A stretch of 64,000 nt of DNA from Agelaius tricolor (GCA_023055355.1 JALJCS010000001.1:47621381-47685380), one strand, 5' to 3'. Shown: positions 45,201 through 60,130, counted from the stretch's first letter. A program made the numbers and translations. The notes: generated from the sequence alone by a model not told the origin.

Positions 45201-46940
45201 TGATACAATTTTGGAGGCTTCTGTGGTTTTTCTTGTTTTTCTTGGTTTCCTGTGTCTGGCATGCACATTTTGCCAATGCCAGAATCCTGAAGTGTTATCA
45301 GTTGCACAAATTTCTGTCTGACAATAAAGACCAAGAGACTGTCAGTTTTCTTCATGTTAATGTGGATTTTGCCCACTTTGATTTCACAACTTTTAATAGC
45401 TTTAGGCATGCAAGAACATTATGCTTCTATGTTCTGGTCAGTATTTTTAAGTCAAATTTCATCTGGCTTTGAAGAAGAAAAAAAAAAGCATACCTACTGG
45501 CAGTGCTTAGCTGAATAAATACAAACTACATATAAATATCACCATAATTGTACTAATGCATCTTTTGTATGTCCTCAGGTTTCTTTTTTAAACAATTCTT
45601 TAAAACACATAAAAGCTTTGTATAACAGATAAGTTAGGGTAGTCAAAGTGTAGTTTTGGGGTTGGGTTTTTTTGGTTTGCATTTTTTTTGGCTGCCATTA
45701 TGCTATTTCCTCAGCAAAAACAACATGAAAGACTCCCCTTCTTTGCCCTAGCCCACATTTTGATTAATTTAGATATTAAACCATCAAAATGCTTTCTTAT
45801 CTGCTTTTTAAACCAGCAGTGGCAAGTGGAGAGAAGGAATTTTGGGAATTTTCTGGAAAAGTTACAATAGCCTGCAGTAGCAATTTCCCCAAAACTAATG
45901 ATTGTTTGGTCTGTCTTCAAAACAGTCCACAGAAGATTTCTGTAATTTCCCAGGTTATAGATTATTATTCTCATCTTATTTACTCAACCTTGAAGTTAGT
46001 TCACTGACATCATTACTTGTCTTCAAGGGAACACTGACTACTGAGCTTTACAGCTAAGAATTTCTGTTTTCATTCCCTCTTTCAAGTTTTAGACTTGTTT
46101 CATAATGATGGCATGAAAGTGGAACAGTAATTTAAAATATACTTATTCTACCTCTCCTCCTCTACAGCAAAGGACAATATTTGATGTGCAGCCCCACTTT
46201 CATTTTCCCATGCAAAGTTATACAGCTGTAATTAAGCACTAAGAGACTGTGAGACTAGATGCCTGAGAAAGTTCTATTTTACCTGAGACTCACTGACTTC
46301 TGTGGATCAACAAAGGTGTTTAAAAAAACCAGTCAAACTTGCTGAATTTGTTTCATGTTTGCCCAGTACCAAGTCTAATAGACCACTGACCTCTGGTGAG
46401 TATTTGAAAAACAAAATCCTTCAAATTCTGCTAGGAAATCTCATTAAGATCTGTTCCAAATCCTCTTAATAAAATACAGCACAATTTAAGGCAATACAGC
46501 AAAGTAAGAGTAGGGGAGGCATTGCAAATTATTAGAATTAATATTTGGACTACACTGGTCTAGAGCATTAACTAAGACTATTTTCATAACAAATATAAAT
46601 AGTAACTAACACATTGCTATATTAAAGTTTTAGTGCCAGTTGTGAAATCCAATTAACAGATGTTCAATTGCTTTTCATGAAACAGTGTTTCAGCCTAAAA
46701 GTACAGAGCACTTTATTTTGCACGGTAAATGAGAGCTTACTCCTCATTTGCTGGCATGCCTTGTAATAAAGGAAAGGACATATTTACAAATTTCTGGCCT
46801 TAGGACCCTGATCACAACTCTATACCTGAACTCAGCTTTCACAAGGAAAGACTGAACATACATCTTCAATTGAACTGTTCAAAAAGCTCCCACCAACTAT
46901 CACCAATTTTAAGCCAAATAAAGCAGTTCTGGAATGCAAG
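42240..46940. other. Intergenic, no gene recognised
   Basis: AT-rich sequence with only short chance ORFs. None has a domain motif or splice-phase partner. Confidence 0.6.
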
Positions 46941-46949
46941 CATTTTATG

Positions 46950-47180
46950 CAGAGTGTGTAAAGTGCTTCTTCCACTCTTCTTGACACTCTCCAGTAGCAA
47001 GGAGTACTGTTTTGGGCACCATACTTGAAAAATGTAATCACCCTGGAGACAGTCCAGCGAGAAGTAAAAAGAATGAGTAACAGTCTAGAAGGCAGTATGA
47101 GGGAGGGTGGAAGGAATTGGCATTGTTTAGTCTAGAGAGGAGAGAACTAAGGAAAGATGGGATGTCAGCCCATAAACAAT
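46950..47180 (+). mobile_element. Old CR1/L3-like LINE 3' fragment
   Basis: Phrases such as gtactgttttgggcacc and gacagtccagcgagaag, then tgtttagtctagagaggag, match the sense strand of ancient amniote CR1/L3 LINEs. It is strongly decayed and the ends are approximate. Confidence 0.6.
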
Positions 47181-47199
47181 GAACACTGTTTCTGCAAAA

Positions 47200-50100
47200 C
47201 AGAAAATATCAACTACAGATTGGGAGCCAAGCAATGAAAAGTACACAGCAGGGGACCTTCAATCTTATGGCTAGAGTAATTTCCTTAAATAAATTGGTAA
47301 AACGCTTAAGGTTTCCTGGCTGCATTTCATTTTCAGTTTAAAAATTAAGTACTGGTATCTGCAAAGATGTAAAGCACAAGTAAACTCTGTATATAAGCTG
47401 TAACTTCTAGGCCAATTCAGAAACCTTAACAATAAGCTTTCTAGGATGTCTGGAAGATTGTTTTTTATTAAACTTGTGCCTGCATGACAGGATGCTAGTT
47501 GCTGAATGCAACTGAGTTGTACATAATTAGTGCAAACTTTATAAGTAGCAGGACTCTATTTTCATTTGGGTTTTTATTTCATTTTTCAGACCAGCAAGAA
47601 CTGGTCCCCTGGGGTGGAAGTGGTTCCATCCCAATTTTAATAGAATTCTTTTCTTCTTGTGGGCCACTGAACAGAGGTATTAATTTTGCTCACAGTTGGT
47701 GTAGTTAATTTTGTGTAAGATCTAACCCTCTTTCTATTCTGAGTCTGTAATGTTTCCAGAATTGAAAAGTGGCTTTAGAAACTTCTAAACCAGCTGTTAC
47801 GAATCTTTTCATGGTCAATGAGGAAACTGGTTTTCCCTTTTTAGTTCTGAATGTTTTGGACCTGAGTTTTCAGCCCTGTCTTCTTACTTCATTCCTACTC
47901 CTTTCTAGGGATCTAAATAATAAATTCAGTAAGTATAAGTAAACCATAACATTGCATCTAGATATGCACATTGAAAAATCATAAAATTAAAGGATATTTT
48001 AGGCTCATATCCTTCTGAACTGAAACATGGAACTTTATACTTCTTGTGCAGGGAGGAGTATTTATATCACTCACATTTATTTTATTTGTGGTTCTAGAGA
48101 CCTAGTAACTTGGAAGAGACCATTTACCAGTGATTTGCAAATGCATCTAGTCAGAAAAGAGGCTCAACCTGGGCTCCCCTTCCCCGAGGGCTACTAGAAA
48201 TCATCAGATATGGCAGGTAGAGGAAGTTACTCCATCACAATTGTATTTTACTTTTTGTGTTATATTGTGCCATACCTTCATAACTCCTTACGGATAAAAG
48301 TTTTCTGAAGTACTTACCTGCTTGATAGAATACATAAACATACAGCTGTCACATACAACTGTAATGAGAGTAAATTCTGAGTTGCAGTCATTTAGCTTTT
48401 ATAGGTCTCAATAACAGATCTCAAAGCAACAAAGGTCAACAGTACTGTCCTCATTTTTTTTTAAATAGAAATTCTCTTTGAACTGGCTTGGAGGATTAGC
48501 CACTGTTCTCCTCTCAAACCATGAGAGAGTAAAAAATAGCACATAGATACTTTGAATCACAGTTCTGCACTGTAACAGGGAGACATTCTGAAATCACCTG
48601 AAAGCACCTTGAAAAGTATATCAGCGATGAAACTTGATTATAAGACTACTAATGTGAACTGCAGGGGTCGCAGATGGTCAGAAAGGAATAGTATAAACAT
48701 ACAAGCCCAGAAATGTCAATTCATAAGGTTGACTGTAAACTTAAAATCAGCTTTTAGGAGATCTAGGAACACCACTGCCTCTTGATTTATTTTAGGTTCT
48801 GCACCAGTAAAGCTAAGCAAGAGGAGTTGAATACTAGGTATGTGTAAAAAAGGAGAGGAGCAATGTCCAGCCAATTAGAACTTGCCTCTAATTACAAGAA
48901 AAAACATTCATCTCATTACCCTTCCCAACTGGCCCTGCTTGCATATAAACAGGTGATAAAACAATATTCTTTGAGAGCAGTTACATTTCAGCTGGAGAGC
49001 AAAGATGCACGTTTGTTCTGTACAATATTAATGAACAGACAGCACAAGAATGCATCAGTGCAGTGAGTTATACCTCTAAGCCTCCATTGTCTGGAGTATA
49101 ACTTATAAAGCTGCTTCTGCACTTGAGCCATGTGCCTAATATAGCTGTGGGTGAGAGTGTCTGAACATTCCTCAGCTGTGCCTGCAGGAGGAGGAGTGCA
49201 AAAATGTTGAATCTCCCACATTTATAGCTGTTGTGAAATGCTGGTGTGCTCTAGAAATCAGCATTAATACTTGAGTTTGTTTTGTGGATTTCTTATTTAA
49301 ATGACACTAATTTAAGTTTGAAGAACTTAAACCTCCTATTTGTGATGTGGATTTAGATGTGAGCATGCTTGTGTCTGTATGAATGTTGAAGATTAAGAAG
49401 TTTAACTAGGAGATTTCTACAACTCTTAAATACCTGTGGGTCAACGTTTAAATATTGCACATGTGTAATTAACTTCTCTAGTTAATATAGTTATTATATG
49501 CTGCCTTCCTGGGCAGCTGCAGGCTGTATAAATGTAGGTTATATGTAGGTACAAAAACAGATGATATACACTGGTTTCTATTATGCCACTGAATTCACAC
49601 ATTCCCGAGTTTAATCATCAAGATAAACATTATAACTTATAAAAATGAAAACAAAAATGAATTCTGAAGTGAGACACTGCAGTGTATTTTCATGTATGTG
49701 ATAAACTATTTCAAAGAAATCACTAGCCAGTGAAATCACTGAATTGGCTCCATTTGTCCTTTTACAAAAATAGATTTGGTGTTGTGCACTGAGAAGTCTA
49801 TTCCAGTTGTGCTGCATGAGAATCCATTATTTATAATGGACTTTTAGGGAGAGGTTTTTTCCAGGACAGATTAAATATTTGGACTTCAGGACTGTGGGAA
49901 ACCACACATCAGTTACAATGACTGTCTGTTGTTTAATTCAGGTATTGGCCTGTGTCCTGGGGAGTTGCAGCACTTGAGGACTTTGAATGTCATTCAAACC
50001 TACCTTAGTTCTACCCATCAATCTTTCCTAGACCCTGACCTGACTGGATCAAACATCCTGCCTCAAAAAGTGTCTGTGCAGCTTGTGGGAGGCAAAATAA

Positions 50101-51540
50101 TCCCTGGAAAGCATGGTAGAAAAGATAATTGGTGGGGTCTTATTTGTATCTATACATGTGGCCCACTGAAGGTGAACTCCATTTGCTGGAAAATGGTAAC
50201 ATCTGGCAGATTTGTTTTCAGTCAGAAATTTTATTATTCTTATTTTTCTTTGTGACTGTATTTTTTTCAAACAAAACCTTACTGTTTTCAATTGTTAAGT
50301 GTTTGAAATTTGCAAGAAATTTTGCTTTGAACAAGTCACAATAAAGCTGGACATTTCAGAAAATATTTAGGAAAGGTGATATATATTGGGTAACAAGGGA
50401 GGGTAAATGCACCAACTAATGCATTCTATCAATGTTATTTAGCACTCCTATGGAGGAGAGCTCTAGAAAATGACCTTTTGCCTCAGCTTGACCAGATTGT
50501 AAATGTCTGGCCTCATTAATCCAGAATGCTAGGTTAGCCTTTGTTCTAAACTCCCTCTGATCCATACGAAGATATCCTAGGCCATTGTTATGTGGTTGCT
50601 TTAATCTTCCAGATGTCTGCACTGCTGCCAGAAAAGACTGGCCTTGTTTTTTCTTCTCTTCAGTAACCCATTGCCTTTTGCCTGCTGGTTTCCATGTCCT
50701 ACCTCTAGTGTGCACTTAGCAGCCTTTTGAATCAGGCCAAAGAACATTATCTGTTTGAAAACTAGTATCAAGGAAAGAAAAAAAAATCAGTGTGCTGACA
50801 CACAAAGGTCATACATTCATCTGCTGGACTGAAGAACCCATTATCAATTCTTCTGACGAAACTATTAAGGAGAGAAAACTATTTTAAAAGAGTAGTTTAG
50901 GCATCTCTTATCCATAGGTAAAGTAGGTGGTTTTTTTTCTCACACCAGAATCATTCTCTTGACAATTCTTTAAACTTTCTCCAAGTTGCAACATTAATCC
51001 TGAATTGTACTCACTAGACTGAGTGTAGCAGCAGCCATTCCCTTGCCAGGTGCAGAAGTAAAGTTAAAAATCTTCTCCTTGTACACATATCAAAAGGATT
51101 GTATTAACCTTTTTTTTTATGACTGGCAACACATGGTAGCTACTGTATGAGTATTCTCATATTCTTCTAGAAGACAAGGCCCAGCAGCATCTCCTGTAGT
51201 TACAGCTGTAGTTGGATTTTATACATGACTGCACTGTTACAACTGTATGTGCTCATCTTCACAGCACCCACTAGCAGTGATCTGACCTTCACTTTTTATC
51301 ACTGTCTGTTGCCCTGTAAAATATTTACAGTGAGATGGTTCTCAATCATTGTTACTCTAATTGTAATTGTGCCCTTGTGCTTCTTTTGAACACATAGGAT
51401 CCAGATAGAGAGCTTCCATGTTTCAAATGAAGAACAATATGGGAAGGTGTGGCAGGATCTAAAAGGCTCCTTTCTAATACATAAGTAATCCATGGCACAT
51501 GGGCATTGCCATTCTTCCCCTTCCTTTTTCAAAGAGCCTT
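47200..51540. other. Intergenic, no gene recognised
   Basis: I see no coding exon, RNA gene or clear repeat. The 99-residue minus frame at 50416-50715 is isolated and unrecognised. Confidence 0.55.
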
Positions 51541-51549
51541 TCATTTGTG

Positions 51550-52040
51550 AGGAATGTCATGTCCCTTTCTGAGCATTTTCTTCTCGAGGCTAAACCACCT
51601 AAGTTTGTGCAACTTTTGTCATACTAAATTTCTCCTCATCATCAATAATCTTTGAATTCTCAAGTGGTTCACATTCTTCTTGGGGTGCAGTGCCTAAATG
51701 ATACACAGTATTTCAGATGAAGCCCTGCTGTTGTTAAGTACAGCACAGAACAGGCTCATGTCACTCATCTTGCAGGCTCTACTCTTGGTTAGAAATCTCA
51801 GTATTGTGTTTGCTTTTCTCACAACAGCATGATACTGTTGACTTCTGCTTAGTTTGTGATTCAGTACATCCCATGGGGTCTTTTAAGAAGAAATGCCACC
51901 AGCCACTTGTTTTCCACCCTATATTTATGCAGCTGGTTATTCTTGTCCTAATGTGGGGTTTTACATTTATCCCTCTTGAATAGTACCCAGGCAGTGATGA
52001 CAGCCCTCTTCATTCTTCTCGTAAGATCTTTGCTAACATT
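51550..52040 (-). mobile_element. Old CR1 fragment
   Basis: Reversed CR1-type sequence: cttctcgaggctaaaccacc, then acacagtatttcagatga and ttatgcagctggttattc, then gtggggttttacatttatcc. Divergence is high, and it seems older than the intronic EXO1 copies. Confidence 0.65.
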
Positions 52041-52049
52041 TTTGTGCTT

Positions 52050-55000
52050 CTTATTGCAAAACCCACAAGATACTCAGGACTAGCTATTCTGTGGAATTTT
52101 TTTCTGCCTTTAGATTCATATCTTTATTTGTTTAGAAGGCACAGTGAGTAAGGGTGTTAGATAAGCACCAGCTCCATTAGCAAGTACTTTGTATGTGGAC
52201 AAGGAGACAAGAGAAGAAACTTCTCAATTTGTGAGGTAAACTCCATAAATTCTGATTTGTTTAGCCAGAGATTAAATGCAGATGTGAAGCAAACAGCATT
52301 AGAAGAGAAAGGCAGGAGCTGACATTGGTTAAACCTTTGTAAAATTCCATGACGTCAAGCAGATGATTAGAATTTCGGTCAGGAGAAAGACCTCCAGCAT
52401 GTATGGATTTCCTTTGTGTTCCCTTGCAGTGCAATCATGACTTCTCGTGCAAAGTCATCAAGGAATTAAATATAAAGAAAGCATCTCTTCTCAGTACTTT
52501 ATAGAAATAGATCTTTATACAGTATTTAGCTCACACTTAAAAAGCAGAAATAACTCTTCAGCAATTTATGCTGGAGCCAAAACTGATTCTGAGCACTCCT
52601 GAGAATATGGCAGAAATAAGAAAATGTGTGTAAGTAAAAGTATCATTCAAGGTGGGTCTATGCACTGTTTTTATATCACAAATACTTTTACTGGTAAATG
52701 TAAATATTTGGTTTTAGTAGCTGATTAAATGTAGCATATTTGCTTCAAAATACAAAAAGCACCAGGATTTGTTTTGACCTCACTTCTACAGTTTTGGAAT
52801 CACTGTTCAACTACTCTTTATTTAAATTTAGTAAAACCAAAACTGGGACAAAATGGGAAAGGCACTTGTGTTTTGAGCACTGAAATGGGTCTGAGCTTTG
52901 ACTTTTGGCCTGCTCTAGATGCCAGGGTTTTGTTAATCTCTAATTCATTTCCTCCAGTAACCCAGAAGCAGACCAAGAATAGCTTTGAAGCCCCTATTTT
53001 TCTATTGTTTGTATAATGTACCATTGCTCAAAAAATCATAGTTATTGATTAAGGTTGTGTAGCAGACTTCAGTGTGGCATTGACTTTGATAATCACATAA
53101 ATATAAGAAACAGTATTCATGGGCCTAGTCACAGGGTCAGAAAATACAAGTATAGAGGAAAAATTCTGTCCTATTCAAAGGATTTTCTTTTCAAATTTCA
53201 TTATACTCACCCTGCAACATAGACTCCCTATAGCATTAATCTCATAAAAACTGAGGGTTTGTTAACAGAGTGCCAGAAGTGTAGGCCGTACATCAAAGGA
53301 AGAAGATATACACACACAGTCCTGAAGGATTAGGTTTGTAGTATGACTGTCTTTTTGAAATTCAATTTGACTGTGACATCCTCCAAAGAGTTTGCCAGCA
53401 ATAACCTACTGAGCTTCACAGTCCATGGATAATCAGGTGATGTTGTACTCTTGCTCTTCTGTTTGCTAACATACTGAAGGCAGCCTTGATTTAGTGTTTT
53501 CTTACATCAGTAAGATCATAAAACATAGTCCAACCAGAAATGTATGTCATTTTTATGTAACCAAAATACATCCAAAAACTCCACAAAACACAAAAAATTC
53601 TATGCTGAGAATTAGCAGAAAGTTCCACCTGATTTTGAAATGAGATGTCTAAAATGGAATAACCCCTCTTTTGGCTTTTCAGTGTTACCTGAGTGCCTCT
53701 TGGCACATTTTGCAAATTTTTATGGCAGTTACACAGGTGTAATTCATAGTCAAAAAGATTTTTTTTAATTCATCTTTTCTCCCATATAATATAAATTGAG
53801 ATTTGGCTTTTCCCTTTTTGACAAACCAGCTTAATGAAAATTATTTGATGGGGGAAAAATAGTTTAGTTTGAATCAGGAAACAAGATACACGGCAAAACT
53901 ATTTTGAAGAAAAACTTTCCAGAAACTTAAACATAAAATCTTTCATGTCTGCTAGAGTGCTTGACCTTTCCTTCTCTCCACTTGCTGTGGATAAATGCTT
54001 CCTCCCATGAATTGTAACATGGTAGCTTTAGCTCTGCAGCCTTTATGGCTCCAGCCACTAATTTCAGTGCCAGTCCCAGCTTCTACTGGAATTGCTTCAT
54101 TTATTTTACAGGGTTTTGCCTAAATTTTCCACTAGTAAAACTGCAGCCTCTCACAGATCCTGCAGTTGCACAGTTTATTTTCAGAAAGAGAAGGTAGGCT
54201 GGGGGTTTACTTTGGGAGCTGGGTTCAAGCCCCTTAGCCACACACCTCTGCTGTCACTCTGGGCTTTACCCTAGTTCTGGCAGCAGAAGATAATTTGCTG
54301 TGCTGGGTCCAGGGAGACAGGAGCTACTTGGAGTGCCCAGTGTGAGTTTGTGGCTCAGAATCTTCAGGGAGAAAAAGGAATTCTAGCAGGGTCTCCCCAG
54401 TTCTTTATCCATTGAGTTATAAGGATGCTGCTCTGTGAAGCACATGACAGTAATCTTGCTTAACACTTGCCTAGTGGACCAGCTGCCTTGGATGTCAGAA
54501 GCAAAGGAAACCTTTCTGAAAGGAAGGGCATTTGTGTAAGAAGTCCTGTCATGGACTAGCCTGCAGACCCATATAATCTTCAAGGTCTACCTATATCAGC
54601 AGCCATTCCGCCCCTCAGTTTCTTGTGACAACCCTCCTCTGCACCAAACCCCTCCTGAAAATTGTCACCTCTCACCAGCCTGCACTGCATGGCATCCTGC
54701 TTCTTTGCCAAAATCACCTGGATGAGCTGGGACATGAAATTAAGCTGCTACATTAACCTATCTTCTTGTACCTCTAGCAGAAATGCTTCCCATTGGTGAG
54801 CAAGGCTAACCCACACAGCTGTTCTTCAACTGATTCAAGAAATTTTGTCTCAACAGAATTCAGTGGAAGGGGAGGTTACCCAAACAGCAGTAATGGCTGC
54901 AGCCATCTCATTTAAATTGCTGCTCCAGCCCTGACAGAGGCTTAGAGAGCTGAGTGACTGAGGCACAGCCAAATTTTGTGGGTTCAACGTAGACTGAATT

Positions 55001-56315
55001 AGAATAGCAGAACAGCTATGAATTATCATGCAAGTTTGTTACATGGCAACTAAGGTCATATTATTTATAATTTTCAGCAATCTTGGAACCTGTACCCAGG
55101 TTCTGCTAGCACAGAAGGCCTGGTCCCTTTCCAAAGAAAGAATGGGAACAAAGTCAGTGTGCAAGAGGATGGCTGAAAGAACTGAGGTTTAAACCAAAGC
55201 CAGCTGCCTCCTAGGAAAATGCCATTTCTCCTGAAGCCTCTCTTGACATTTTTGACAGATTTATACAGAGCCAATATCATTTCCAACAGCAAAATTATCT
55301 TCATAACCCCTGCAATGCTTGGGTTACCCTGACAGTCTAGACAGCACAGATGTTTCTGCACTAAGCTGGTGATTCTGCCCTCACCTGCAGCACAGCAGCT
55401 GTTTTCTCTATTGATGGCTCTTTTATTCTGTTGGTGACTAATGCATCAAGCTGCTGGAAAATGAGTTAATCTTCCTCAGCCAGTCAGCATTCAAATATGC
55501 AGCTCACATCTCAATCTGATTTTTAATTTTTGAGCACAGATGCAGCATTTCTAGAGAGAAGGGTCAGACAGAGACCATATTACTATCCATCACTTGACAT
55601 GAAGTTTTTAAGTTCTCAGAGTAAGGGCCAAGTTGCCTTGTGAAGTAGTGCCAGCACCAAGAATAGAATTTCTTTATTTGCCATGTCTGCCTTTCAGCAC
55701 CGTTCTGTGTGGTTTTTTCCATTGACAGAGCTCACATTTTGTTCAGGAAAAGGCTATAGCCACTCTCCATCTGTGAGCACGTGTTTCTTTCTCCTAAGTT
55801 CTCTTTGTAAGCTAATGGGTGTAATAGTCACCTTAATGAGTTCACACTGAGGCTCAGGCTTTCCAGGCAGTCACAGGGAGGCTTGTGAAGAGTACATGGT
55901 TGTAGCTGCTTTGGGTGGGAGCACTGATATGCATGCTTAACCCCCTGGCTCACTCCTTCCCCTTCCCTCACCCACTGGTTAACTGACCTAAAAATTTCCC
56001 TGGAAATCCATTTGTCAGGCTGTAAAGTCTTGGCTCTGTTTTTGAGAATAAGAAATAAATTTTAGGTCTACTTAGGCATGTCTTGGTCAACAGGATCAAG
56101 GACCATGCAATCAATAGCATTTCTGACATAAAACAGGTTTGAGCTGAAGGTCTGATTAAGATCCAGACCCTGCTGTTATATACAGAAAGAAAGTAAAGGC
56201 AGGGTTTTGAAATATTTGCAAAAATAAACACTAGCAGCCAAGCCCACCCTGCAACAAATCATAGGCAGCCTCATAAAGGCCCTTTACAGTCCCTGACAGA
56301 CATGATGTAAGTGCT
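52050..56315. other. Intergenic, no gene recognised
   Basis: No supported exon or repeat family. GC rises slightly after 54 kb but without a CpG island. Confidence 0.55.
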
Positions 56316-56322
56316 GAGTGGC

Positions 56323-56437
56323 CCAAGCAGCCCCTCCTCAGTCCCTGCCTGCCTGCCCTGGAAGCTCCATGTGTACCCAGGCAGGCAGGCAGGCAGGCAG
56401 GGACTGAGGAGGGGCTGCTTGGGTACACATGGAGCTA
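56323..56437. repeat. Interleaved inverted repeat (A-B-A'-B') with GGCA microsatellite
   Basis: Arm A (56323-56358, 36 bases) is the exact reverse complement of A' (56389-56424). Between them B (56364-56379, 16 bases) is the exact reverse complement of B' (56422-56437), which overlaps the end of A' by three bases. The order A-B-A'-B' is pseudoknot-like, not a simple hairpin. A (GGCA)n run at about 56380-56400 forms part of A'. Confidence 0.95.
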
Positions 56438-56439
56438 CC

Positions 56440-59400
56440 TATGAGGGTCTGCCACTGCAGGGGAAAGGACAGTGCTGCTTTTTGAACTCTGGCATTGAGA
56501 CTTGCCCTGGGTTCTTCAAAACCCACCTGGACTGCATTGCTCCAGTTGTGTGCCATAGGTACATTGCAGTCACAAGAGAGGCACCACATGAAATACAGGA
56601 GACAGGGAGTGATATGACTTTCTGGGGACAAGTTTTAAGGGCCTTACTAATTTCACTCATGTCCCTCTAAACTAGGGCCAGACTGTTATTTATTGTAGGA
56701 CCTAACTGCCTTTGCATGTTGTCGACCGTACAGGAACAAGTAGTAGCTAACTTAAACTTCTAAGAGGCAATCTAAAATCATCAGGGGAGAGAACTGGGTA
56801 GAGCTAACACTATAAAGCAACAAAGTACCTAAGGAAAGCTAAAGAAACTAAGCACATATGTATAGGGAGAAGTCTGGGTTTGGGTTTGTTGCCTTTTTGT
56901 TTTGGTTTGGTTTTTATTGGACTTTTTTTTTCTCTTATGGGTTGATTCAAAACTATGAAAAAAAGGGGCTGTTTAAGGATTCAGGAGATTTGTCTCAAAT
57001 TATTTCTGGAACAGTGGTTCTTGAGGGAAGTATGTATGCCATTACTAGTTTTGTATATTGGCACTGTGACATATGAAATCACATTTCTTAACCTCCCTCA
57101 AGGAACTCTTGAAGGTTTTCCATAGAAACCCTTCCACTCTCCCCTGTTCTACTTCATAGTGCATAGGTTAAAAAACATGTTTTCAAAATGTTTCTGTCCT
57201 GCTTAGGTCTTTTTGTTTTCTCCCTATAATTTCTCTTCAGGTTTTCTTGAAAGAATACAGCAGGGCAATTTGATGCTGAAGGTAAAATATTCTGTCCTAT
57301 TATCTCATTTTACCTTCTTAATTTACTGTATTTCACCTAAACAAAGAAACTTATTTGCAGCAGAGGATACCATCTGTCACTTAGTGTGTGTAAAATATTA
57401 AAATATTTTTATCCTGAAACTACCACCATCTGGAAATAGTTAGCATGGGAAAACAGTAAAAAGCCCATTTAAGTTCACAAGTGTTATTGCCTTGAACAAG
57501 AAGATTAGTGTTCCCATTCATTTATTTATTCTACCAAAACATAACATTAAGTCATTTTTAAATCCAAACAGTTTGGAAAGCTCCTGCTGTTGCTTATGTG
57601 TGCTAAAGCCCATGCTGAGGTTATCATGTTTGCCTTGTAGCACCAAATGTCAATTTGCACTCCATAAAGTATTGTGCACAGGTTATTGCAGGGGGCTGCA
57701 GGACATACTTCCCTCAAGGATCACTGTTCCAGCAAGGCTCTCATACCACTCTAATATTCCATATCATTCAGGTTGATTTGGTTTATATTTGAAGCCAGAG
57801 CACTGAGCGTCTTCTGGGATTGAGCTGGTAGTCTATGGAAGAAACAGAAGTATCCTCAGAATGTTTTCTGTACTCTGGTGGATATCTTTGATATTAATGA
57901 ATACAAGTCCATATCATGAAGATAAAACTTTTAAAAATAAATGGCATCTCTGCAGTCTCTTCTTACATTAGTGGCACACTGGAAAGAAGCATAAAATCTG
58001 CTTAACACAGCATTGTGTCCTTCATTGAAAAAAAAATATACCTGTTTCTAATCAGTATTTGCTTGAGTAAATATTAGCTCTTCAAACAGCAGCTACATGG
58101 GAAGTAGCTGCAGCTATCTCAGTTGCACATGTCAGTCAGAGAAAAGTTTTTCTGTTTGCTTATTTTCTAATCCTTGTTCTTTGTACTTCAAGAGAGAATA
58201 GGTTAAATTCAAACCTTCTAATCATACCAAGGCAATTCCACAAGCAAGACAACAGAATTATTTGGGCATGTAACTCCTAGTTTATTCTTTTAAGACTTCA
58301 TGAAAACTGTCTTTGATAGTTAATATCCTAACTTCTTCAACATCTGATAGAAAAGCAAGTCTATTGCTATTACCCAATGATGCTTTCCCAATTCACAGGA
58401 CTTCTTTCTAGGTTCATCAGGCCAGTATAAACAAGTTTATAATGATGCTCTTTACCTGCAAATGACCTTCTCCTTGTGCAACTTTTTTGGCTGGATCTGT
58501 GACTCAGCCTGTAGACACCATAGCCAAATGTTATTAAATGCTGGAGGGATCAACACCTGCACCTCAGCCACTACATTACAAACCAAAGAAAGCTGGCTGT
58601 CAGACAAAATTGTTCCAGCCAAGAAGCTGTAGTGCTTGTCTCTTCATGTACCAAGTATCACACAGGACAGGAAGACAGAGGAGCTATCGAAGCAAAATAT
58701 TAGCCCAACTCTAGACTGGCAAGAGAGCTTGAACACAGAAAGTCTCCCCTTGCTCCTCCCACCCCAAGGTTCCCACAGCTGTTCAGCATTTCTGTGTAGT
58801 GCTGCTGCCAAGCAGGTGTCTCTGCTTCCCTGAAGGGCTGGTGACAAATGACTATTCAATTTCTGCAATGGAAACTGTTGCATTACAAGTATAAGTGAAA
58901 TATATCCAAGAACTGATGCTGGGATCCCAAAGCCCACATGTTTTTATAACCTAAACCATCATAGCCTTATCCTTTCCACAGGTCAGGTCAATGATTGCTT
59001 TGTTCCTCAGCTCATGAAACACGAGTAGGCAAACATCACATCCACTACAGCAGTCACTCCTTAAAACTCCAGGTTTAGAGGCTCAAACCCAGGTCTGCTC
59101 AGAACTTCATGTTCAAGAGATTATTAATGCAAGAGAACCACTGCAAAAAGCTGATACACACATTCCTTCCTTATGCATAACTTAAATACTGTCAACACTT
59201 CCTTCTTTGCAGTCTAGTTATTCCTACATTAATAATTCTGCAGTTTAGTACTGAACAGAAGAATCGCATCATATTGTAACAATTTGACCAATCCTAAACT
59301 GAGGCTGCCAGAGGTTGATTAATAAACTGCAAACTGTGACAGATTTTTTAATTACCTGGTGGTTTTAGTTGATCATGCATGATCAGAGCATTTCCAGCTT

Positions 59401-59990
59401 TACAACACATCTCTCACATACAGGGAAGCCAGCTTGAGCTATACTTCGGTCTAAGGCTCAAGTGTTACTTTTAATACATGCTTATAGGAACCAAGCCTGT
59501 ATATTAAGATAAATCCACATTTTACTACATGGTATTTTTGATATTTTCAACATTTTCCAGAAACACTGGACTACCTCTTAATCACAAGGCACATGTCTTG
59601 GCTCCATTGTTGAAAGAAGGCTCACTGAAGTGCTTCAGGGTACCTGACAAGCAGGTGCCTGTAGGGGATGGATATGACAGTATCTAGAGTAACCATGCTA
59701 GCAAAATTCAGCAGCAAGAAAATAACTCTTGAAACTTGATTACCCTTCAAGTCCTGCTATCTGCATTGCAGTTAATGCTGACTAGCAATCAGGTTGCTTA
59801 TTTAAACAAATAGTTATCTATACCACAGACAGTGTTTTCTGTAACAGCTGAGTTTATTCAGGTGTTAACACTGCTCTAGCACTCCTATTTAATCTCACAG
59901 CCCAGATACCTACCTTAATGAAACTTTTATAGCTATGGTTTTGCTCATGGGTGACACAATTTAAACTTTGACATTTCATTGAAAAATTCA
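56440..59990. other. Intergenic, no gene recognised
   Basis: Nothing supported by motif or splice signals between the inverted repeat and the 3' end of MAP1LC3C. No beclin-like ORF is present. Confidence 0.55.
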
Positions 59991-60130
59991 GAGTAGCTGT
60001 GCAAGCAGTGTTTATTTAAAAGGCATTATGCTCAAATTCCCAGAATTATTATAGGATCTTCTCCTGGACAAATTTTTACAGTCTTGCCCCAGATTAAAAG
60101 TAACATTCAACTCAATACTTAAAAAAGTTC

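Noticed and set aside
50416..50715. 99-residue minus-strand ORF
   Set aside because: No motif, signal or splice partner; could be part of an undescribed repeat but this cannot be shown.
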